In this document: one piece after another, positions 25,991 to 34,749 of the stretch
How positions within the stretch are numbered: position 1 is the stretch's first letter
How the letters are laid out: the number at the start of each line of letters is the position of its first letter
NCBI RefSeq assembly: GCF_014647835.1
Contig: NZ_BMPY01000034.1
Location: 1-64,000, forward strand
Length of the DNA: 64,000 bases
Direction of reading: 5' to 3'
From: Microbispora rosea subsp. aerata
GTDB taxonomy: Bacteria > Actinomycetota > Actinomycetes > Streptosporangiales > Streptosporangiaceae
Made by a program: the position numbers and the translations under genes
The notes under the pieces: model-generated
The model's input: only the letters and a program-made list of their open reading frames with translations
Told to the model about the DNA's origin: nothing
Databases searched by the model: none

Positions 25991-26295
25991 CGGCAGTGGT
26001 TGAGCACCGGATGTCGAGGCGGTCCTGCTGGCCCGCCTACCCCCGATGTACGCCCTGCCAGTCCTCCTGCACGCCGAGGTCGTCGGCGGATATCTACACT
26101 CCCGGCCGCCAACAAGATCCAGCTGCTTGCCAAGATCGACACATAGGCTCCCGAGGATCAGAGCCTAGTCAAACGGCCGGTGGACCTGCCCGGCCATCAA
26201 GATCCAGTTTGTAAGTACTTCCAAGTATAGAAGCTGTTGCCCGCTGCCTCGCTGAGCCGTAGCATGCACCTACCGGATGACCTACGGAAGCGGGG
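25991..26295. other. intergenic, low-GC decayed sequence
   Basis: About 300 bases without a supported gene. The motif CAAGATCCAG occurs twice (near 26113 and 26198) and ACTTCCAAGTAT near 26216 is AT-rich. This region must contain the promoter of the RHH-RAMA gene at 26296. Confidence 0.45.
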
Positions 26296-26769
26296 GTGGC
26301 ATTGACCGAGAAGCCCAATGTGTATCTGGACGAGGATGTTCTGAAGGCGCTTCACGCGCTGGCCAAGCCCTTCGTCGAGACCACACCGAACGCGGTTCTC
26401 CGGCGGCTGCTCGTCGAGGGCAGCCTGAGCGAGACGCCAGTCTCCGACGGCACGCCTGAGACCGGCATCGTGCCGGGCATCGGCGGAGAAGCGGAGAACG
26501 AGCGCGAAGGGGTGCTCAAGCACCTGATCGCCAAAGGGCTGCTCCGGGCGGGTGAGCGCCTTGAGTGGCGCAGGCCTCGTCTTGGTCAGGTTCACTTCGC
26601 GACGGTTCTTGCCGGCGGATGCCTCCGTCTCGACACGGGCGAGATCTTTGAGAAGCCCTCGCCCGCGTGCAAGGCGATCTCTGGCCAGGAGACCGACGGC
26701 TGGGCCGCCTGGCGCCGGGTCTCCGACGGGAAGAGCCTCAAGACGCTCCGAGAGCACTTGCTCTCGTAG
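26296..26769 (+). CDS. ribbon-helix-helix plus RAMA domain protein
   Basis: A 157-aa protein starting at GTG 26296. Residues 8-41 (NVYLDEDVLKALHALAKPFVETTPNAVLRRLL) resemble the SeqA/RHH-type N-terminal DNA-binding domain. Residues about 72-155 match the RAMA domain (Restriction enzyme Adenine Methylase Associated): LIAKGLLRAGERLEW, GGCLRLDTGEIFEKPSPACKAISGQETDGWAAWRRV, DGKSLKTLREHL. RAMA is usually fused to methylases or nucleases; here it stands alone. Two DNA-contacting domains suggest a sequence- or methylation-dependent regulator. No partner methylase adjoins it. Confidence 0.78.
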   Translation: MALTEKPNVYLDEDVLKALHALAKPFVETTPNAVLRRLLVEGSLSETPVSDGTPETGIVPGIGGEAENEREGVLKHLIAKGLLRAGERLEWRRPRLGQVHFATVLAGGCLRLDTGEIFEKPSPACKAISGQETDGWAAWRRVSDGKSLKTLREHLLS

Positions 26770-26910
26770 TTCTCTCGGAACGGTTCCCCCGCACCTTCGA
26801 GTAGGAAGTCCCAACCGCCGTAAGACGGCCTTCCTGCCAGGAGTGGGCTCACCGCTGGGACCACTACGGCTCGTGTCGAGGTCAGCCAGCGGCATTTGGA
26901 CGGAAAGGGA

Positions 26911-26940
26911 AAACCCCCGGACTTGAGGGTCCGGGGGTTT
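26911..26940 (-). terminator. terminator downstream of initiator tRNA copy 2
   Basis: A perfect 12-bp stem, AAACCCCCGGAC against GTCCGGGGGTTT, with a six-base loop. On the minus strand it starts seven bases after the tRNA. T-rich ends on both strands suit bidirectional termination, which would also stop the RHH-RAMA transcript. Confidence 0.85.
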
Positions 26941-26947
26941 CGTTTAG

Positions 26948-27021
26948 TAGCGGGGACAGGATTTGAACCTGCGACCTCTGGGTTATGAGCCCAGCGAGCT
27001 ACCGAACTGCTCCACCCCGCG
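26948..27021 (-). tRNA. initiator tRNA-fMet (CAT), copy 2, CCA not encoded
   Basis: This is identical to copy 1 from CGCGGGG through CCCCGCTA, including the CTCATAA loop and three G-C pairs in the anticodon stem. The bases after the discriminator A are CTA, so CCA must be added enzymatically. It lies 4.6 kb from copy 1 in the same orientation. Confidence 0.96.
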
Positions 27022-27032
27022 TCGGCTCTTCG

Positions 27033-27061
27033 AGGTTAGCCCGGCATCGGGCGGGAGGCAA
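27033..27061 (-). promoter_or_regulatory. promoter of initiator tRNA copy 2
   Basis: On the minus strand, -35 TTGCCT (27061-27056), a 17-base spacer and -10 TAACCT (27038-27033), 11 bases from the tRNA 5' end. The layout mirrors that of copy 1, but the sequence differs. Confidence 0.6.
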
Positions 27062-27063
27062 AC

Positions 27064-27098
27064 CGAAAGCCCCGCGCCGTGTGGGGCGCGGGGCTTCG
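27064..27098 (-). terminator. terminator downstream of the UPF0182 gene
   Basis: CGAAGCCCCGCGCC pairs with GGCGCGGGGCTTTCG around a short loop, giving a strong GC stem. It starts nine bases after the UPF0182 stop on the minus strand and precedes the tRNA promoter. Confidence 0.75.
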
Positions 27099-27106
27099 GC
27101 ATGGGC

Positions 27107-30100
27107 TCAGCCGCTCGGTGTGGGGCTGGGAGTCGCACTGGCCGGCGGACTGCCGCCCGGACTCGGGCTCTCACTCGGGCTCCCGCTTGGGGCGGGAGAC
27201 GCCGTCGGGGCGGGGGCCGTGTCCTTCAGCTTGGCCAGATCGTCCAGCGCCTTCTTCAGCGCGGCCTGCGCGTCGCCGTACGCCTTCCAGTCGGGCGGGT
27301 TCGCCGACAGCGCCTTCTGCGAGTCGTCGTACGCCTGCTGGGCCCGGTCGAGCGCCGAGGTGAGCGCCGAGGAGCTCTCCGGCGGGGTGACCTGGCCGGG
27401 CGGCTGGTTCGACGTCTGCTCGGGCGTCTGCTCCGGCGGTGTGGCGGCGGTGCCGCCGAACACCTGCTGCAGCGCCTCGCTCAGGTTGTCGCCGAAGCCG
27501 ACCTTCTCGCCGTACAGCACGAGGATCTTGCGCAGCGTCGGATACTTGCCGGAGCTTTCCGCGCGGGGCTGGATGTAGACCGGCTCGACGTAGAGCAGTC
27601 CGTTGCCGAACGGCAGCGTGAGCAGGTTGCCGTACAGGACGTCGGTCGCGCCCGACGTGCCGCGCAGCAGGTTCAGATCCTTCGAGACTTCGGGGTTCGA
27701 CTCGAACAGGTTCTGCGCCTGCGGCGGGCCCTGGATCGCGGTCGTGCTCGGCAGCTGGAGGATCTCCAGCGGCGGGTTCGGTGTGGTGGCCGTCGCGTCG
27801 ACCGCCATGAACGCCGCCATGTTCTGCCGCTGGTTCGGCACGAACGTCGTGGTCAGCGAGAACCGCTCGGTGTCGCTGCCCGGCATCTTCATCGTCACGT
27901 AGTACGGCGGCTGCTTGCTCTTCTGGGTGGCCGGGTCCTCGGGGACCTTCCAGAAGTCCTGGCCGCTGAAGAACGCGTTGGCGTCGGTGACGTGGTAGGA
28001 GGTGAGGATCTCCCGCTGCGCCTTGAACAGGTCGGCCGGGTAGCGCAGGTGGCTGCGCAGCGCCTGGCTGATCTCCGAGGCCGGCTTGACGACCCCGCCG
28101 AAGGCCTTCTGCCAGGTCTTCAGCACCGGGTCGGTCTCGTCCCAGGCGTACAGGGTCACCGTGCCGTCGTAGGCGTCCACGGTCGCCTTGACCGAGTTGC
28201 GGATGTAGTTGATCTCGTCCCTGGGCACCTGCGGCACGCCGAGCCGGCTGGTCTGGACGTCGGTGGTCAGCGACTCCAGGCTCTTGCGCTCGGAGTAGGG
28301 GTAGGAGTCCGAGGTCGTGTACGCGTCCACGATCCACACGATCCGCCCGTCGACCACGGCCGGGTACGGATCGCGGTCCAGCGTGAGGAACGGCGCGACC
28401 TGCTGGATCCGGGCCGCAGGCTCACGGATGTACAAGATGCGGGACTCGGAGTTGATGTTCGAGTTCAGCAGCAGGTTGGTCTCGCCGTACTTCACCGCGT
28501 AGAGCAGGCGGCGGAAGAAGTTCCCGATCGGGACTCCGCCCTTGCCCTGGTAAGTGTTGTTGACCTGACCGGTGCTGTTCCCCTGGTCGGTGCCCGGCTG
28601 CCCCTGCTGGGGGTAGTCCAGCTCGATCGGCTTGGCCGTCTTGGGCCCGCCGACGATCGAGTAGTCGGGCGAGTTCTCGCCGAAGTAGATGCGGGGCTCG
28701 TACTTGCCGAGGTCGCCCACCGGCGGGATGTCGCGCTCGCTGAACTCCGGCAGGCCGCTGCTGTCCACCTTGTTGCCGGGCGCGGCGACGAAGCCGAAGC
28801 CGTGCGTGTAGACCAGGTGGTCGTTGATCCAGTTGCGCTGCCCCTCCGGCGGGCGGCCGATCTCGCGGACCGCCACCACGGTGTCGCGCAGCTTGCCGTC
28901 GACGGGATACCTGTCGATGTCCAGCTGGTCGGGGAACCGGTAGTAGCCGCGGATCTGCTGCTTCTGCTGGAACGTCGGCGACAGCAGGCTGGGGTCGAGC
29001 AGGCGCATGCCGGGAATGGCCGACGCCTCGCCCTGCAGCACGGAGGGGTCGGTGTCGGTCTTGGCGCTGTATTCCGTGACCTTCGCCGTATCGACTCCGT
29101 ACGCTTTTCGAGTCGCGTCGATATTGCGCTGGATGTACGGCTGCTCCTTGCTCTGCTGGTTGGGCTTGACCTGGAACTGCTCAACCAGCGAGGGATACAC
29201 GGTGCCGATCAGCACGGCCGACAGCACGAGCAGGCCGAACGCCACGCCGGGGAACATCCCGCCGGGCCGGATGACGCCGGCGAAGAAGATCAGCGCGCAG
29301 ATGAGGGAGATGACCGCGAGGATCCCCTTGGCCGGGAGCACCGCGTGCACGTCCGTGTACGACGCGCCGAACGTCTTGCCGCGCTCGGAGAAGACCAGGC
29401 CGTACATGTCCAGCCAGTACGCCAAGGCCTTGAGCAGGACGAACGTGCCGAGCAGCACCGACAGGTGGGTCCGGGCGGCCCGGGTGGCGTGCACCCCGCC
29501 GGGCGTGGAGATCCGGAACCCGCCGTACACGTAATGCACGATCGTCGCCGCGACGATCGACAAGATCACAGCCGTGAACAGGAAGTTCAGCAGCAGCCGC
29601 AGGAACGGGTAGGTGAACATGAAGAACGACAGGTCGAGGCCGAACTGCGCGTCCTTCTGGCCGAACGGCGTGCGGTTCACGAACTGCAGCCAGATTTTCC
29701 ACTGCCCGGCCGTGGACGAGCCCGTGAACAGGGCCAATACGCCCATGCCCACGAGGAAGACCAGCCGCCGGTGCGGATCGAGGGCCACCCGGTAACGATC
29801 GGCGCCCTGCGGCGCCCCGAACATTCCCGGCCCGAACATCGGGCGGGTGCGGTGCGCGAGCACCATGTTGCCGCCCACGATGGCGATCATCAGGGCGGCG
29901 CCCACGACGAACAGCAACACCTGCGTGAGCAGCATCGTGGAGAACACCGAGGAGAAGTTCACCGAGTCATACCAGAGGTAGTCGGTGTAGATCCCCGAAA
30001 AGAGGAGCAGTAAGACGACGAGCGCCACGACGGCGATCAGCACGGGTATCAGAAGGCGCGGCCGTCGGGGCAAGCGCACCGCCCGTCCGGCTCCGGGGCT

Positions 30101-30112
30101 CCGGAAGCTCAA
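27107..30112 (-). CDS. UPF0182 family large membrane protein
   Basis: A 1,001-aa protein of the UPF0182/COG1615 family (M. tuberculosis Rv3193c type). Seven membrane helices occupy about residues 20-310 (LLIPVLIAVVALVVLLLLFSG is the first). A long extracytoplasmic domain follows (GYYRFPDQLDIDRYPVDGKLRDTVVAVREI). The C-terminal 110 residues are low complexity and Pro/Ser-rich (SPSESPSPGG). The function is unknown in all species. GTG or ATG alternatives are few; ATG 30112 gives a basic N-terminus before the first helix. It lies downstream of the PDZ protease gene in the same direction. Confidence 0.95.
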   Translation of the reverse strand: MSFRSPGAGRAVRLPRRPRLLIPVLIAVVALVVLLLLFSGIYTDYLWYDSVNFSSVFSTMLLTQVLLFVVGAALMIAIVGGNMVLAHRTRPMFGPGMFGAPQGADRYRVALDPHRRLVFLVGMGVLALFTGSSTAGQWKIWLQFVNRTPFGQKDAQFGLDLSFFMFTYPFLRLLLNFLFTAVILSIVAATIVHYVYGGFRISTPGGVHATRAARTHLSVLLGTFVLLKALAYWLDMYGLVFSERGKTFGASYTDVHAVLPAKGILAVISLICALIFFAGVIRPGGMFPGVAFGLLVLSAVLIGTVYPSLVEQFQVKPNQQSKEQPYIQRNIDATRKAYGVDTAKVTEYSAKTDTDPSVLQGEASAIPGMRLLDPSLLSPTFQQKQQIRGYYRFPDQLDIDRYPVDGKLRDTVVAVREIGRPPEGQRNWINDHLVYTHGFGFVAAPGNKVDSSGLPEFSERDIPPVGDLGKYEPRIYFGENSPDYSIVGGPKTAKPIELDYPQQGQPGTDQGNSTGQVNNTYQGKGGVPIGNFFRRLLYAVKYGETNLLLNSNINSESRILYIREPAARIQQVAPFLTLDRDPYPAVVDGRIVWIVDAYTTSDSYPYSERKSLESLTTDVQTSRLGVPQVPRDEINYIRNSVKATVDAYDGTVTLYAWDETDPVLKTWQKAFGGVVKPASEISQALRSHLRYPADLFKAQREILTSYHVTDANAFFSGQDFWKVPEDPATQKSKQPPYYVTMKMPGSDTERFSLTTTFVPNQRQNMAAFMAVDATATTPNPPLEILQLPSTTAIQGPPQAQNLFESNPEVSKDLNLLRGTSGATDVLYGNLLTLPFGNGLLYVEPVYIQPRAESSGKYPTLRKILVLYGEKVGFGDNLSEALQQVFGGTAATPPEQTPEQTSNQPPGQVTPPESSSALTSALDRAQQAYDDSQKALSANPPDWKAYGDAQAALKKALDDLAKLKDTAPAPTASPAPSGSPSESPSPGGSPPASATPSPTPSG

Positions 30113-30245
30113 CGCTCAACCCCTTGTCTCGGATGGTCAGGGTCAGATGGTCACAGGCAACGGTCCGTGCTTGGAAACCTACACTGCGAGCGGCGTTGCC
30201 GTGGTAATGGATCTGATCGTTATCAGGACGCCGCCTGCGGCGGGA

Positions 30246-30380
30246 CGGGCAGGTCACGGCCGCCGCGCCTCCTGCGTACGCTCAGCCACGCGGGCAGTCA
30301 CCGCCCCCAGCCTCCCGCGTACGCTCGGCCGCCCGGGCAGTCACGGCCTCCGCACCCCGGCGTACGCTCAGCTCAGCCGC
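30246..30380. repeat. three degenerate ~45-base direct repeats
   Basis: Three units begin CGGGCAG (30246, 30291, 30334), continue with TCAC and about 20 bases, and each contains GCGTACGCTC. Unit lengths are 43-46 bases. The last runs into the stop region of the protease gene ending at 30373. They fill the gap between that gene and the UPF0182 gene. Function unknown. Confidence 0.65.
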
Positions 30381-31419
30381 CGGGGCAGGCGGGCACCTCT
30401 CCTCTGCGGTCGCGCAGGGCGTCGATCGCCTTGATCGCGCTGTCGAGCGTCTCGACCCGCACCAGGCGCAGCCCCTCGGGGGCGGCCTTCACGGCGTCGG
30501 CGCAGTTGTCGGCCGGCGTGAGGAAGACCGTGGCTCCGGCCCGCCGCGCGCCGACCATCTTCTGCTCGATCCCGCCGATCGGGCCGACCTTGCCCGCCGG
30601 GTCGATCGTGCCGGTGCCGGCGATCGACATGCCTCCGGTGAGCGCTCCCGGCGTCAGCTTGTCGTAGATGCCCAGGGAGAACATCAGGCCCGCGCTCGGC
30701 CCGCCGACCTCGCCGACGCTGATGTCGACCTTGAACGGGAACCGGTAGCCCGTCCGCATCTGCACGCCGACCTTGGCCTTGCCGTCGTCGCCCGCCACGG
30801 TGCCGACCTGCACCTGCGTCGAGGCGTCGCCGCGCCTGACCGTGAACGTCACCTGCTCGCCCGGCTTGTGGCGCTGCACGGCAGCCGCGACCGACCCGAG
30901 CTCGCCCACGGCCGTGCCGTCCACCGCCGTGATCTCGTCGCCCGGCTTGAGCTTCCCCTCGGCGGGCGCGCCCTTGTCGGTCTCCACGACCGTGATCGCC
31001 TTCTCGATGGGGATCTTGAGCGCGTTCAGCGCGGCGGCGGTGGCCGACTGCTGCGAGTCGGTCATCTCCTGCGTATTCTGCTCCTCGACCTGCTTGGCCG
31101 AGGTGGACTTGGGAAACAGCGTCTCCTCCGGCACCACCGCGATCGTCGGGTCGAGCCAGCCGCGCAGCGCGGTGAGCAGGTCGAGACGGTTGTCCGGCCC
31201 GCCCTGGTACGCGACGGTCACCAGGCTCAGGCTGCCCTGCGTGGGGTACGTCTCGCGGCCCGAGATTGTGATGACCGGTTTGCCCTTGACGTCCCCGATC
31301 GTGTTCTCAGTGGGGCCTGGACTCAGCACGACGTACGGCACCGGGAGCATGGCACCGATCACGGCCAGCGCGAGCGCGAGGAAACCCGCGACAAGCAGGG
31401 TCAGAGCGCGTCGGGACAT
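30373..31419 (-). CDS. PDZ-domain Lon-like serine protease (YlbL family)
   Basis: A 348-aa membrane-anchored protease. One N-terminal membrane helix (LTLLVAGFLALALAVIGAML) precedes a PDZ domain (GAPAEGKLKPGDEITAVDGTAVGELGSV). The C-terminal Lon-type S16 domain has the catalytic Ser in GGPSAGLMFSLGIYD and the Lys in GIEQKMVGARRAGA. The family matches Rv3194c and B. subtilis YlbL. It faces the outside of the cell and probably trims secreted or membrane proteins. Confidence 0.93.
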   Translation of the reverse strand: MSRRALTLLVAGFLALALAVIGAMLPVPYVVLSPGPTENTIGDVKGKPVITISGRETYPTQGSLSLVTVAYQGGPDNRLDLLTALRGWLDPTIAVVPEETLFPKSTSAKQVEEQNTQEMTDSQQSATAAALNALKIPIEKAITVVETDKGAPAEGKLKPGDEITAVDGTAVGELGSVAAAVQRHKPGEQVTFTVRRGDASTQVQVGTVAGDDGKAKVGVQMRTGYRFPFKVDISVGEVGGPSAGLMFSLGIYDKLTPGALTGGMSIAGTGTIDPAGKVGPIGGIEQKMVGARRAGATVFLTPADNCADAVKAAPEGLRLVRVETLDSAIKAIDALRDRRGEVPACPGG

Positions 31420-31466
31420 GGACGCACTCTATGCGCTCCGGGCTCCGCGTACTCCAACGGCGTTGA

Positions 31467-31889
31467 TCAGCAGGCGCCCACCCATTCGGCGTCGCCGTCG
31501 GCGAACACCTGGTGCTTCCAGATGGGCACCTCGTGCTTGAGGTCGTCGATCAGCCTGCGGCAGGCCTCGAACGCCTCGGCGCGGTGGGGGCAGGCGGCCG
31601 CCACGACGACGGCGATCTCCCCCAGGCGCAGGTCGCCCACCCGGTGGACGGCCGCCAGGGCGGTGACCGGGAAGTCCGCCGCGACCTTCTCCGCGACCCT
31701 GCGCAGGTGCTCCTCGGCGGACGGGTGAGCCGAGTACGACAGAAGCGTCACCGGCCTGCCGCCGTCCTGCTCGCGCACGGTGCCGACGAAGACCGCCGTG
31801 CCGCCGGCGGCGTGGTCCTCCACCGCGCGCAGCACCTCGTCCACGGACAGCGGGGTGTCGCGAATGCCCAGCAATCGGATGACGTCCAC
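31467..31889 (-). CDS. moaE: molybdopterin synthase catalytic subunit MoaE
   Basis: A 140-aa MoaE. It uses the MoaD thiocarboxylate to convert precursor Z (cPMP) to molybdopterin. Family motifs are GGTAVFVGTVREQDGG, AAVHRVGDLRLGEIAVVVAAACPHRAEAFEACRRLIDDLK and the active-site segment HEVPIWKHQVF (conserved Lys). No moaD or other molybdenum-cofactor gene is in the window. It is 27 bases downstream of the SDR gene on the same strand. Confidence 0.94.
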   Translation of the reverse strand: MDVIRLLGIRDTPLSVDEVLRAVEDHAAGGTAVFVGTVREQDGGRPVTLLSYSAHPSAEEHLRRVAEKVAADFPVTALAAVHRVGDLRLGEIAVVVAAACPHRAEAFEACRRLIDDLKHEVPIWKHQVFADGDAEWVGAC

Positions 31890-31916
31890 GTTCCCGAGGG
31901 TAGTGCCTGAGCCCGA

Positions 31917-32987
31917 TCAGGTGCGGCGCTTGCGGCGGGCGACGCGGACGATCGCGGCCGTGCCGATGACCGCGACGGTGGCGCCCGCGGCGGTGATCGT
32001 GGCCTCCTTGCCCGACAGGCGGCGGCCGACGACCGCGTGCCTGCCCTCGCACAGTTCGAGCAGCTCCCGCAGGGCCGCCTCGTTGGTCCAGGCCGGCTTC
32101 CAGCCCGCCTCACGCAGCGCCGCGCAGTCGACCACCCACGGGTAGACCACGTAGTGCAGGTCGGTCGCGGCGGTCGGCGTGATGCCGAGCCGGTGCAGCC
32201 GCTGGGCGGTGCCGAACGTCAGTCCGGCCGGGAGCTCGAACCGCTTCATGCCGGAGATCTCCTCCACCTGGTCCATCTCCAGCCAGCCCTCGGAGCCGAC
32301 CGCGACGACCCCGCTCACCCTGCCCAGGGCGGCCGCCTCCAGGGCCGACACCAGGTCGTCGACGTGGCAGAACTGCCAGCGCGGCAGGCAGCCCTTCACC
32401 ACCAGCAGCCGCGGCGCCTCGAAGTGGCGGGTGATCACGGTGTCGACACCCGGCCCGACCAGGGCCGCCGGGCGCAGCACGGTCACCTCCAGGCCGGGGT
32501 GCGCCCGCAGCGACCGCCTCACCAGGGCCTCGATCTCCAGGTGGTCGCCCACCATCCCGGTGTCGGGTTCGGCCGCGACCGGGGCGTCCTCCGGCAGGGG
32601 CACCGGGTTGTCGGCGGCGGCGCCGTACACCATCGCGCTCGTCACCAGCACGACCCGCCGCACCCGGGCCGCGGCGCAGGCCGTGAGCACGGTCTGCGCG
32701 GCGCGCAGGTTGTAGCGGCGGCGCTCGGCGGGATCGCTGTCGAGCGACTCGTCCGTGCCGAGATGCACCAAGACGTCCACATCGGAGATCCGGTTCGCCA
32801 AGAGCGGATCGCGAATGTCGAGGACCCGCCAGGTGACGTCCGGGATGTCGCCGCGCTGCTCGTCGATGGCCACCACCCGGCGGAAATCCGCAGACGAGGC
32901 CACCTTCGCGAGGAACGCCCGGCCGAGACCGGAGGCGGCGCCGGTGACGGCGACGACGGGGGGACGCAGGCGTTTCGAGGTAGGCAC
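31917..32987 (-). CDS. NAD-dependent epimerase/dehydratase-like SDR protein
   Basis: A 356-aa extended SDR. The Rossmann motif is VVAVTGAASGLGRAFLAKVA, with LVTSAMVYGAAADNPVPLPED giving the catalytic Tyr region. The last 35 residues form a membrane helix with a basic tail (ITAAGATVAVIGTAAIVRVARRKRRT), unusual for an SDR and suggesting membrane anchoring. GTG 32987 has GTGAGGA just upstream; GTG 33005 is an alternative. It diverges from the zincin gene with under 100 bases between them. The substrate is unknown. Confidence 0.87.
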   Translation of the reverse strand: MPTSKRLRPPVVAVTGAASGLGRAFLAKVASSADFRRVVAIDEQRGDIPDVTWRVLDIRDPLLANRISDVDVLVHLGTDESLDSDPAERRRYNLRAAQTVLTACAAARVRRVVLVTSAMVYGAAADNPVPLPEDAPVAAEPDTGMVGDHLEIEALVRRSLRAHPGLEVTVLRPAALVGPGVDTVITRHFEAPRLLVVKGCLPRWQFCHVDDLVSALEAAALGRVSGVVAVGSEGWLEMDQVEEISGMKRFELPAGLTFGTAQRLHRLGITPTAATDLHYVVYPWVVDCAALREAGWKPAWTNEAALRELLELCEGRHAVVGRRLSGKEATITAAGATVAVIGTAAIVRVARRKRRT

Positions 32988-33069
32988 GAGGTCCTCACTT
33001 TGCACTGATCCGCCCCACGGCGGATAACGTGGCGGATGTGGACTCCTCCATCCTGCACGAGGTGGCGCG

Positions 33070-34335
33070 GTGACTGACCTGCCAGGTCGCGAAAACGACC
33101 CCAACGACAACCCGTTCGCCATGTTCGGCAGCCCGGAGCAGATCGCCGCGGCCATGCGGCAGTTCGCCGACATGCTGTCCGCCTCGCCGGAGGCCGGCCC
33201 AGTCAACTGGGACATGGCGAAGAACATCGCACGGCACGCGGTGGTCGCCGAGGGCGATCCGAGCGTCATGGAGGGCGAGCGACGCCAGATCGTCGAAGCC
33301 CTCAACCTGGCCGACCTGTGGCTGAACGAGGTGACGACGCTGCCCAGCGGCGTGACCGTCCCCCAGGCCTGGAGCCGGTCGGAGTGGATCGAGAAGACGA
33401 TCCCGGTCTGGAAACAGCTGTGCGACCCCGTCGCCGCCCAGATGGTGCAGACGATGGGCGGCACGCTCGGCGGGTCGGGCCTGCCGCCCGAGGCGCAGGC
33501 GATGGCCGGGCCGCTCATGGGCATGTTGAAGCAGATGGGCAGCATGATGGTCGGCCAGCAGATCGGCCAGGCCCTCGGCTCGCTCGCCCGCGAAGTGATC
33601 GGCTCCTCCGACATCGGCCTGCCCCTGGCCGACACCGCCGCCCTGCTGCCCGGAGGCGTCGCCGCCTTCAGCAAGGGCCTGGAGACGCCCTCGGACGAGA
33701 TCCGCCTCTACCTGGCGCTGCGCGAGGCGGCGCACCACCGGCTCTTCCAGCACGTCCCGTGGCTGCGGGCGCACCTGCTCGGCGCGGTCGAGGAGTACGC
33801 CCAGGGCATCACGGTGGACGTGTCCGCCCTGCAGGACAAGCTCCAAGGGCTCGACCTCAGCAACCCGGAGCGGATCCAGGAGATCCTGGGCGGCGGCGAG
33901 CTGCTCAAGCCCGAGGAGACCGAGCGGCAGAAGGCCGCGCTCACCCGCCTGGAGACCGCGCTCGCGCTGGTCGAGGGCTGGGTGGCCACGGTCGTCGACG
34001 CCGCCGCCGTGGGCAAGCTGCCGTCCGCCGCGGCGCTGGCCGAGACCGTACGACGCCGCCGCGCGACGGGCGGCCCGGCCGAGCGGACCTTCGCCACGCT
34101 GGTGGGCCTCGAACTGCGCCCGAGGCGGCTGCGTGAGGCTGCCGCGCTGTGGAAGGCGCTGGCCGACGAGCGCGGCATCGAGGGCAGGGACGCCGTCTGG
34201 AGTCACCCCGACCTGATGCCGACCGCCGACGACCTGGACAACCCCGAGTCGTTCGTGAAGGGCGAGGCCGAGTTCGACCTGTCGGCACTGGAAGAGCCCA
34301 AGGAGCCCGGCCCCGACCAAGAGCGCGGCGAGTAA
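33070..34335 (+). CDS. zincin-like metallopeptidase family protein (DUF2342)
   Basis: A 421-aa cytoplasmic protein of the actinobacterial DUF2342/COG5282 family (Rv3195 type). The N-terminus has NDNPFAMFGSPEQIAAAMRQFADML. The middle has SSDIGLPLADTAALLPGG and LALREAAHHRLFQHVPWLRAHLLGAVEEYAQGI, the region annotated as the zinc-site helix. The C-terminus has EGRDAVWSHPDLMPTADDLDNPESFV. GTG 33070 follows GAGGTG. It lacks a textbook HEXXH, so peptidase activity is uncertain. Confidence 0.9.
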   Translation: MTDLPGRENDPNDNPFAMFGSPEQIAAAMRQFADMLSASPEAGPVNWDMAKNIARHAVVAEGDPSVMEGERRQIVEALNLADLWLNEVTTLPSGVTVPQAWSRSEWIEKTIPVWKQLCDPVAAQMVQTMGGTLGGSGLPPEAQAMAGPLMGMLKQMGSMMVGQQIGQALGSLAREVIGSSDIGLPLADTAALLPGGVAAFSKGLETPSDEIRLYLALREAAHHRLFQHVPWLRAHLLGAVEEYAQGITVDVSALQDKLQGLDLSNPERIQEILGGGELLKPEETERQKAALTRLETALALVEGWVATVVDAAAVGKLPSAAALAETVRRRRATGGPAERTFATLVGLELRPRRLREAAALWKALADERGIEGRDAVWSHPDLMPTADDLDNPESFVKGEAEFDLSALEEPKEPGPDQERGE

Positions 34336-34749
34336 CGACTCACCCAGTCTCCTCGTCGCCGCGGTTCGTCTCCCCGGGCCCCGGCGGGTGCCTCGCCTCC
34401 GGCACCAGGCAGCCGGTGACGTCCCGCCCACGCCCGCAGTTTCGCGCCGCCGGGATCTGGCATGTAGACGGCCGCTCACGTCGCCGTGCATACGCGTGGG
34501 CGCCTCGCCCGCGTCGCCGGGCATGCACGCGTACGCCCCGCCCGCGTCCACCCGCGCTCGTGTGGCAGGGATGAGCCGTACCCGGCCACGTCCGCCGGTG
34601 ACCCGAGCGGACGCCCCGCCCGCGCTCGTGTGGGAGGCATGAGCCGTAACGGGCAATCGCGACGGCGGGGGCGGCCGGTGGCTCCGGTTCAGGGCGGCCG
34701 ATGTCGGCGCGGCGGGCCTATGATGGCGATCTGCCGATAGGCTGCGCCG
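34336..34749. other. GC-rich intergenic region with two direct repeats
   Basis: No gene is supported here. A 30-base sequence beginning CCCGCGCTCGTGTGG and ending ATGAGCCGTA occurs at 34551-34580 and 34619-34648, differing at a few positions and offset by 68 bases. Short CGCGTACGC and CGCCTCGCCCGCG words recur nearby. The promoter of the Nudix gene must be near 34700, where AT content rises (CTATGATGGCGATCTG). Confidence 0.5.

Noticed and set aside
22358-27021. Integrated plasmid or prophage with tRNA attachment site
   Set aside because: No integrase, excisionase, Rep or phage structural genes lie between the tRNA copies. Both copies are full tRNA genes with their own promoters, rather than one gene and an att fragment.
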